NCBI GenBank assembly: GCA_023431055.1
Contig: JAEYXX010000062.1
Location: 1 to 38,483 of the forward strand
Source of the DNA: Pseudomonadota bacterium
GTDB taxonomy: Bacteria > Pseudomonadota > Gammaproteobacteria > Pseudomonadales > Pseudomonadaceae
Direction: 5' to 3'
Length of the DNA stretch: 38,483 nt
Positions 33,716-38,483 of the stretch are shown here, piece after piece. The stretch's first letter is position 1. Each line of letters begins with the position of its first letter. The translations under genes and the position numbers were made by a program. Under the pieces are notes generated by a model that was given only the letters and a program-made list of their open reading frames with translations, was not told the DNA's origin and searched no databases.

Positions 33716-35423
33716 CGAAGCGCTGGCCGGGCTGCTCGGTCTCGGTAGCCAGTCGGCGCGCAAGAGTCACTATCCCGAGCTGCTGGCGCGCCTGGAAGAG
33801 CTGGAAACCGAGCGCAACCGCTACAAGTGGCTGTTCGAGCACGCCGTGCACGGCATCATCCAGGCCAGCCTGCAGGACGGCGTGCTGGCGGCCAATCCGG
33901 CGATGGCGCGCATGCTCGGCTACGACGACCCGCAGCAGGTATTGTGGTCGCCGGACGATCTGGCCCGGCACCTGTTCGTTGGCGGCTTCGATGAGCTGAC
34001 GCTGATTCGTGAGCGCCTGAGCCAGGGCCAGGCTCTGCTCGGCTACGAAACGCGCCTGCGCCGGCGCGATGGCAGCACCATCGACGTGCTGATGAATTTG
34101 CTGCTCAAGCCTGAGGGCGATGGCGTCTTCGAGGGGTTCGTCGCCGACATTACCGAGCGCAAGCAGGCGCAGAAGCGCCTGCAGCAGCTCAATGACGAAC
34201 TGGAACGTCGCGTCGCCGCTCGCACCTTCGAGCTGCTCGAATCCAATCGCAACCTGCAGCGGCAGATCGAGGAGCGCGAGCGCATCGAGCTGGCCCTGCG
34301 TGAGGCGCGCGACGCCGCCGAGGCAGCCAACCGCAGCAAGGACAAGTACCTGGCCGCTGCCAGCCACGATCTGCTGCAGCCGCTCAATGCCGCGCGCCTG
34401 CTGATCTCGACCTTGCGTGAACGCGAGTTGCCGAGCGCCGAGCACAATCTGGTGGAGCGCAGCCATCTGGCCCTGGAGGGTGCCGAGGATCTGCTGGCCG
34501 ATCTGCTGGATATCTCCAAGCTGGATCAGGCTGCGATCAAGCCGGACGTCGACGTCTATCGCCTGGAAGAGCTGCTGGCGCCGCTGGCATCGGAGTTCGA
34601 CAGCGTCGCCAGTTCCAGTGGCCTGCGTCTGCGTGTGCACATCACCGACTGTGCGGTACGCACCGACTTCCGCCTGCTCACACGTATCCTGCGCAACTTC
34701 CTCAGTAATGCGTGCCGCTACACCGAGCGTGGCGGCGTGCTGCTTGGCGCACGTCGGCGTGGCGCTTTCGTCGAGCTACAGGTGTGGGATAGCGGGCGAG
34801 GGATCGCGGCGGATCAGCTGGACACGATCTTCCTTGAATTCAGTCAACTGGAGGTCGGGCGGGCGGCCGAGCGCAAGGGCGTCGGCCTGGGCCTGGCCAT
34901 CGTCGAGCGTATCGCGCGCATGCTGGGCTACCCGGTGCAGGTGCGCTCGCTGCCGGGGCGCGGTTCGGTCTTCAGCATTCGTGTGCCGTTGGCGCAGGAG
35001 GCTCCACGACGCCAGGTGCAATCCGTGGCGCAGCCGCTGCTGGGTAATCCCTTGCCGGGGCGGCGCCTGCTGGTGATCGATAATGAAGTCGACATCCTGC
35101 ATAGCATGGACGCGCTGCTCGGGCAGTGGGGCTGCGAGGTAGTCACGGCAGTCGACTTGGCTGAAGCCTTGCAGAAACTGCAGGGCAGGGCGCCAGAGGT
35201 GATCCTGGCGGATTTTCACCTCGATCACGGGGTGCTCGGTTGTCAGGTGATCCAGCAACTGCGTGACGAATTCTCCAGACCGATCCCGGCGCTGATCATC
35301 AGCGCCGATCGCAGCGATGCCTGTCGCCGCGACCTTCAGGCATTGGGGGTTCCGCTGCTGAACAAGCCGGTCAAACCGGGCAAGTTGCGTGCGGTGCTCA
35401 GCCAGCTTCTGCAGGAAACGTGA
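33699..35423 (+). CDS. ercS: ErcS soluble hybrid sensor histidine kinase
   Basis: A 574-residue cytoplasmic hybrid kinase without membrane segments. A coiled coil and a single PAS domain (about 40-150, ending VADITERKQAQ) precede a second coiled coil, HisKA with His223 in ASHDLLQPLNAARLL, HATPase (NFLSNACRY near 333, DSGRGIA, GVGLGLAIVE) and a receiver with Asp505 in LADFHLDH. It is a shorter relative of ErcS' at 3196, with the same SHDLLQPLNAARL core. In P. aeruginosa ErcS (PA1992) is part of the ethanol oxidation cascade. GAGGTGG before ATG 33699 and the 17-base overlap imply coupling to ercA, so the enzyme-like protein and the kinase may form one sensing pair. Confidence 0.9.
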   Translation: MARRSDEALAGLLGLGSQSARKSHYPELLARLEELETERNRYKWLFEHAVHGIIQASLQDGVLAANPAMARMLGYDDPQQVLWSPDDLARHLFVGGFDELTLIRERLSQGQALLGYETRLRRRDGSTIDVLMNLLLKPEGDGVFEGFVADITERKQAQKRLQQLNDELERRVAARTFELLESNRNLQRQIEERERIELALREARDAAEAANRSKDKYLAAASHDLLQPLNAARLLISTLRERELPSAEHNLVERSHLALEGAEDLLADLLDISKLDQAAIKPDVDVYRLEELLAPLASEFDSVASSSGLRLRVHITDCAVRTDFRLLTRILRNFLSNACRYTERGGVLLGARRRGAFVELQVWDSGRGIAADQLDTIFLEFSQLEVGRAAERKGVGLGLAIVERIARMLGYPVQVRSLPGRGSVFSIRVPLAQEAPRRQVQSVAQPLLGNPLPGRRLLVIDNEVDILHSMDALLGQWGCEVVTAVDLAEALQKLQGRAPEVILADFHLDHGVLGCQVIQQLRDEFSRPIPALIISADRSDACRRDLQALGVPLLNKPVKPGKLRAVLSQLLQET

Positions 35424-35503
35424 ACGGCTGCGGACTATCGGGCTGAACCTGCGCGCTTGCGATGCTGTCTATTGGCTACCTCGTCCCTCAGGAGATAACC
35501 ACA

Positions 35504-35911
35504 ATGACAATTTCCATGAACCCCGTCATGCGTCGTCTGGCCGCCATTAGCGCGCTGTTCCACCTGCTGCTGGTGGTGCAGATTCCCGCCGCCAACGCGG
35601 CGATGATCGGCACCCATGAGGTGATCGCCGAGCAACAGCACAAGGTGGATCAGGAGCAGCTGATGGCCATGCTCGATGACGAGCAGGTGAAAGAGAAACT
35701 GGTGGCCATGGGCGTCGATCGCGAGCAGGTCGAATCGCGTATCGCCAGCCTGACCCCGGCTGAACTGGCGCAGTTCAATCAGCAGCTGGATCAGGCGCCT
35801 GCTGGTGCCGGTGTGGTCGGCATTATCGTGTTGTTTCTGGTGATCTTCATCATCACTGATATGCTGTGCGCCACCAACATCTTCAGTTTCGTCAAATGCA
35901 TCAATCGCTGA
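35504..35911 (+). CDS. PA2779-family small membrane protein
   Basis: A 135-residue protein with an N-terminal signal or anchor segment (about 9-31, ending IPAANA) and a strongly hydrophobic C-terminal helix (about 103-125, VVGIIVLFLVIFIITDML). Between them is a polar helix with regular Glu, Gln and Lys residues (EQLMAMLDDEQVKEKLVAMGVDREQVESR in outline). This matches the PA2779 family. The function is unknown; the constant partner is the PA2778-like cysteine peptidase that overlaps its end by 16 bases. In P. aeruginosa the pair lies far from the ethanol locus, so its place here marks the end of conserved synteny. AGGAG precedes ATG 35504. Confidence 0.8.
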   Translation: MTISMNPVMRRLAAISALFHLLLVVQIPAANAAMIGTHEVIAEQQHKVDQEQLMAMLDDEQVKEKLVAMGVDREQVESRIASLTPAELAQFNQQLDQAPAGAGVVGIIVLFLVIFIITDMLCATNIFSFVKCINR

Positions 35912-36849
35912 TTCGCCTCTGCTGTATCGCTTCGATCGTTCTACTCACAGCCTGCGCTCGGTCTCCGGTGTTGTCACCGGAGGCCGAACGCCTGCCTGAA
36001 CGGGTGGAGCTCACCGACGTTCCCTTCTTCCCCCAGGACGCCTATCAGTGCGGGCCGGCGGCCTTGGCCACCATGCTCAACCAGCGTGGCGTGCTGACCA
36101 CGCCCGGTGCGCTGAAGGACAAGGTCTACATTCCCAGCCGCGAAGGCAGCCTGCAGGTCGAGATGGTCGCTGCGGCACGCAATCACGAAATGCTGGTGTA
36201 CCCGCTGCAACCGCGACTGGACGCTGTACTGGCAGAAGTGGCAGCCGGCAACCCGGTGCTGGTGCTGCAGAACCTGGCGTTCGACTTCTATCCGCAGTGG
36301 CACTTCGCGGTGGTGGTGGGTTATGACCGTCGCGAGCGCACGCTGATCCTGCGTTCGGCGACCACGCGCCGGCTCGAAGACAGCTTCGCCAGCTTCGACA
36401 GAACCTGGGCGCGGGGCGGTCGTTGGGCGGTGTTGACCCTGCCGCCGGAGCGTCTGCCGGCGCAGGCGGATATGCACGTCTGGATGAAGGCTGCCAACGA
36501 TCTCGAGCAAACCGGCAATGCCCAGTCGGCACGGCGGGCCTATCGCCGCGCTACCGAGGCCTGGCCGGAACAGGCATTGCCCTGGTTCGCCTTGAGCAAT
36601 AGCCGTTATGCCGATGATGACCGCAAAGGCGCCGAGCAGGCCCTGCGCGAAAGCCTGAAGCGTGAGCCAGGTTTCGCCGCGGGCTGGTTCAACCTGTCTC
36701 AGCTATTGGGCGAGCAGGGCTGTGCACGTGAGGCGCAGCAGGCTCAGGCCTGCGCCCAGCGCCTGGCGCCGGAGGATGCCCGCTTCGCTGTACCGCCGAA
36801 GGCCAGTGGTTCAGGCGGGCAGTGTCAGGCCTTGCCGGTCTGTCCATGA
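35896..36849 (+). CDS. PA2778-family lipoprotein cysteine peptidase with TPR tail
   Basis: A 317-residue lipoprotein: lipobox LLTAC with Cys20. A C39-like papain-fold domain follows, with catalytic Cys52 in YQCGPAALATML and His136 in YPQWHFAVVVGYD. The C-terminal third has two or three TPR-like helix pairs (AARRAYRRATEAWPEQALPWFALSNSRYA...). Members of this family pair with PA2779-type proteins. Substrate unknown; maturation of an exported peptide or cell-surface protein is possible. The ATG lies inside the preceding gene, so translation is coupled. A strong terminator follows. Confidence 0.82.
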   Translation: MHQSLIRLCCIASIVLLTACARSPVLSPEAERLPERVELTDVPFFPQDAYQCGPAALATMLNQRGVLTTPGALKDKVYIPSREGSLQVEMVAAARNHEMLVYPLQPRLDAVLAEVAAGNPVLVLQNLAFDFYPQWHFAVVVGYDRRERTLILRSATTRRLEDSFASFDRTWARGGRWAVLTLPPERLPAQADMHVWMKAANDLEQTGNAQSARRAYRRATEAWPEQALPWFALSNSRYADDDRKGAEQALRESLKREPGFAAGWFNLSQLLGEQGCAREAQQAQACAQRLAPEDARFAVPPKASGSGGQCQALPVCP

Positions 36850-36857
36850 AAGCAAAT

Positions 36858-36888
36858 GAAAACGGCGCCCCAGGGCGCCGTTTTTTCG
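36858..36888. terminator. Bidirectional terminator between convergent genes
   Basis: AAAACGGCGCC-CCAG-GGCGCCGTTTTTT, with A run and T run on either side of a perfect stem. It lies between the PA2778-like gene and the puuB-like gene and can serve both. Confidence 0.9.
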
Positions 36889-36896
36889 AGCGTCGC

Positions 36897-38180
36897 TTAG
36901 ACGCCCAGCCTGTCACGTAGCGTGTAGTACCAGGCGCCGATAGCGCTGAACGGCACCTGGAACAGGCGACCGCCCGGGAAGGGGTAGTGCGGCAGACCGG
37001 CGAAGGCATCGAAGCGTTCGGCCTGACCACGCAGGGCTTCGGCCAGTACCTTGCCCGCCAGGTGCGTGTAGGTGACGCCGTGACCGCTGCAACCCTGCGA
37101 GTAGTAGATGTTGTCCCCGATACGGCCGACCTGCGGCAGGCGCGACAGGGTCAGCAGGAAGTTGCCGGTCCAGGCGAAATCGATCTTCACGTTCTTCAGT
37201 TGCGGGAAGGTCTTGAGCATCTTCGGGCGGATGATCGCTTCGATATTGGCCGGGTCGCGCGCACCGTAGACTACGCCACCGCCGTAGATCAGACGCTTGT
37301 CACCCGTGAGGCGATAGTAGTCCAGCAGGTAATTGCAGTCCTCGACGCAGTAGTCCTGCGGCAGCAGGCTGGCAGCGACCTCGTCGGACAGCGGCTCGGT
37401 GGTGATCACCTGGGTGCCGCAGGGCATCGACTTTGAGGCCAGCTCCGGCACCAGGTTGCCCAGATAGGCGTTGCCGGCGACCACCACGAACTTGGCCTTG
37501 ATGCGGCCTTCCGGGGTGTGTACCACAGGGTTGGCGCCGCGCTCGATGCGTGTGGCCGGGGATTGCTCATAGATCACCCCGCCCAGCGACTCCACTGCAG
37601 CAGCCTCGCCCAGAGCCAGGTTCAGCGGATGGATATGGCCACCGCTCATGTCCAGCATGCCGCCGACGTAGTTCTCTGTGGCCACCACCTCACGGATGCG
37701 TTTGGCGTCCATCAGCTCCAGCTGGTTGTGGCCGTAGCGCTCCCACAGCTTTTTTTGCGACTCCAGGTGGCCCATCTGCTTGGCTGTCAGCGCCGCGAAC
37801 ACGCCACCATCCTTCAGATCGCACTGGATGTCGTACTTGGCGATGCGCTCACGGATGATGCGGCCGCCCTCGAAGGCCATCTGCCCGAGCAGTTGCGCCT
37901 GTTTGGGGCCGACCGTGCGTTCGATCACGTCGATATCGCGACTGTAGCTGTTGACGATCTGTCCGCCGTTGCGGCCGGAGGCGCCGAAGCCGACCTTGGC
38001 TGCCTCGACGATACTGACCGTGAAGCCGTTCTCCAGCAGGAATAGTGCAGTGGACAGGCCGGTGTAACCCGCACCGATGATGCACACATCGGTTTCCACT
38101 TCACCTTGCAGGGCAGGGCGTTGCGGGACGGGGTTGGCTGAAGCGGCGTAATAGGATTGTGGATATGCCGTGTGCGCCAT
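36897..38180 (-). CDS. puuB: FAD-dependent amine oxidase, PuuB (gamma-glutamylputrescine oxidase)-like
   Basis: A 427-residue cytoplasmic DAO-family flavoprotein. The Rossmann motif is VCIIGAGYTGLSTALFLLENG (about 32-52), then FGASGRNGGQIV, and a C-terminal FAD contact in YSQGCSGHGVTYTHLAGKV. This combination and the length are typical of PuuB-like oxidases that release the aldehyde of gamma-glutamylputrescine in polyamine use. Several paralogues exist in Pseudomonas, so the exact amine is uncertain. No other polyamine genes are in view. GAGG lies upstream of ATG 38180. The AT-rich gap beyond it must hold its promoter, which I could not place. Confidence 0.85.
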   Translation of the reverse strand: MAHTAYPQSYYAASANPVPQRPALQGEVETDVCIIGAGYTGLSTALFLLENGFTVSIVEAAKVGFGASGRNGGQIVNSYSRDIDVIERTVGPKQAQLLGQMAFEGGRIIRERIAKYDIQCDLKDGGVFAALTAKQMGHLESQKKLWERYGHNQLELMDAKRIREVVATENYVGGMLDMSGGHIHPLNLALGEAAAVESLGGVIYEQSPATRIERGANPVVHTPEGRIKAKFVVVAGNAYLGNLVPELASKSMPCGTQVITTEPLSDEVAASLLPQDYCVEDCNYLLDYYRLTGDKRLIYGGGVVYGARDPANIEAIIRPKMLKTFPQLKNVKIDFAWTGNFLLTLSRLPQVGRIGDNIYYSQGCSGHGVTYTHLAGKVLAEALRGQAERFDAFAGLPHYPFPGGRLFQVPFSAIGAWYYTLRDRLGV

Positions 38181-38323
38181 CTTGAACCTCTGTTCTTTAT
38201 TTTTTACGAATGAATCGATGCTACCTGAGTTGAAAATGCCCGGCTAGTATCCGTGCAAAATATTCAACGTTCCTGCTTCGAATAAAAAATTGGCCTATTT
38301 CAGTGAGTTAGCGAAAAAATTTG

Positions 38324-38351
38324 TTGACGGCCCAAAAGATCTGCGTAGAAT
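38324..38351 (+). promoter_or_regulatory. Promoter of the tRNA-Val gene
   Basis: TTGACG (38324-38329) and TAGAAT (38346-38351) with a 16-base spacer, followed by a GC-rich GCGCTCCC discriminator. The tRNA begins 13 bases after the -10. A strong sigma70-type arrangement. Confidence 0.8.
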
Positions 38352-38364
38352 GCGCTCCCATCGA

Positions 38365-38441
38365 AGGCACATAGCTCAGTTGGTTAGAGCACCACCTTGA
38401 CATGGTGGGGGTCGTTGGTTCGAGTCCAATTGTGCCTACCA
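38365..38441 (+). tRNA. tRNA-Val (anticodon GAC)
   Basis: A 77-base cloverleaf: acceptor stem AGGCACA with TGTGCCT, D arm GCTCAGTTGGTTAGAGC, anticodon stem CCACC/GGTGG with loop TTGACAT (anticodon GAC at 38399-38401), five-base variable region, T arm with TTCGAGT, and an encoded CCA end. A stem-loop terminator follows within 12 bases, so it is a single-gene transcript. Confidence 0.95.
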
Positions 38442-38453
38442 AATCGATAAAAA

Positions 38454-38478
38454 GGGGTCGCTAAGCGACCCCTTTTTT
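38454..38478 (+). terminator. Rho-independent terminator after tRNA-Val
   Basis: GGGGTCGC-TAA-GCGACCCC followed by six T at 38473-38478. Confidence 0.92.
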
Positions 38479-38483
38479 ATTGC

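Noticed and set aside
38365..38441. tRNA-Val as an integration site for a genomic island
   Set aside because: No integrase, no direct repeat of the tRNA 3' end and no foreign base composition are seen in the window.

Overview
The window is a GC-rich stretch of a Pseudomonas chromosome. Gene order matches the P. aeruginosa PA1973-PA1992 region and the P. putida ped cluster, and the many short dispersed inverted repeats are also Pseudomonas-like. The P. mendocina/oleovorans group is a guess. Nearly the whole window is one locus for periplasmic, PQQ-dependent oxidation of alcohols and aldehydes.

Layout. 1-5841: 3' end of pqqF, an outer-membrane porin, and a FIST sensor protein overlapping the soluble hybrid kinase ErcS'. 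6025-7863 (minus): a GNAT acetyltransferase, the LuxR-type regulator ErbR/AgmR and a rhodanese-like PQQ-associated protein. 8070-11930 (minus): an ABC system made of a binding protein, a YVTN beta-propeller, an ATPase and a PedC-type permease. 12177-14540 (plus): a small periplasmic protein followed by a membrane sensor kinase and response regulator resembling the lanthanide-sensing PedS2/PedR2 pair. 14799-17496 (minus): a pentapeptide-repeat protein and the calcium-type quinoprotein ethanol dehydrogenase ExaA. 17787-21045 (plus): cytochrome c550 (ExaB/PedF), a PedG-like binding protein, a SoxYZ-like carrier and a metallo-beta-lactamase-fold hydrolase. 21268-22986 (minus): a small acidic protein and a LivJ-type binding protein. 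23235-26862 (plus): a second quinoprotein alcohol dehydrogenase with the extra aspartate of lanthanide enzymes (PedH-like), then aldehyde dehydrogenase ExaC. 27357-35423 (plus): pqqA-B-C-D-E-H, ercA and ercS. 35504-36849: PA2779/PA2778-like genes, which leave the alcohol theme. 36897-38180 (minus): a PuuB-like oxidase. 38365-38441: tRNA-Val(GAC).

How it works together. ExaA or PedH oxidises alcohols in the periplasm using PQQ made by PqqA-E with the PqqF/PqqH peptidases. Electrons pass to cytochrome c550, and ExaC finishes aldehyde oxidation in the cytoplasm. The SoxYZ-like carrier, hydrolase, rhodanese-like protein and ABC system form a poorly understood accessory set. Control runs through ErcS', ErcS, ErcA, ErbR and the PedS2/R2-like pair. 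Reading the promoters, I find an 18-bp element, consensus CTACTACCWWNGKACTNG, at a nearly constant distance (61-62 bp) upstream of a -10-like hexamer in at least four and probably six promoters of the cluster. This looks like the operator that ties the regulon together.

The locus is peppered with short inverted repeats. One lies in frame inside pqqH, one encodes part of the C-terminus of the ABC ATPase, and a symmetric palindrome of about 145 bp separates exaB from the next gene. All coordinates, starts and motifs were read by eye. Family names rest on recognition, not on database searches.
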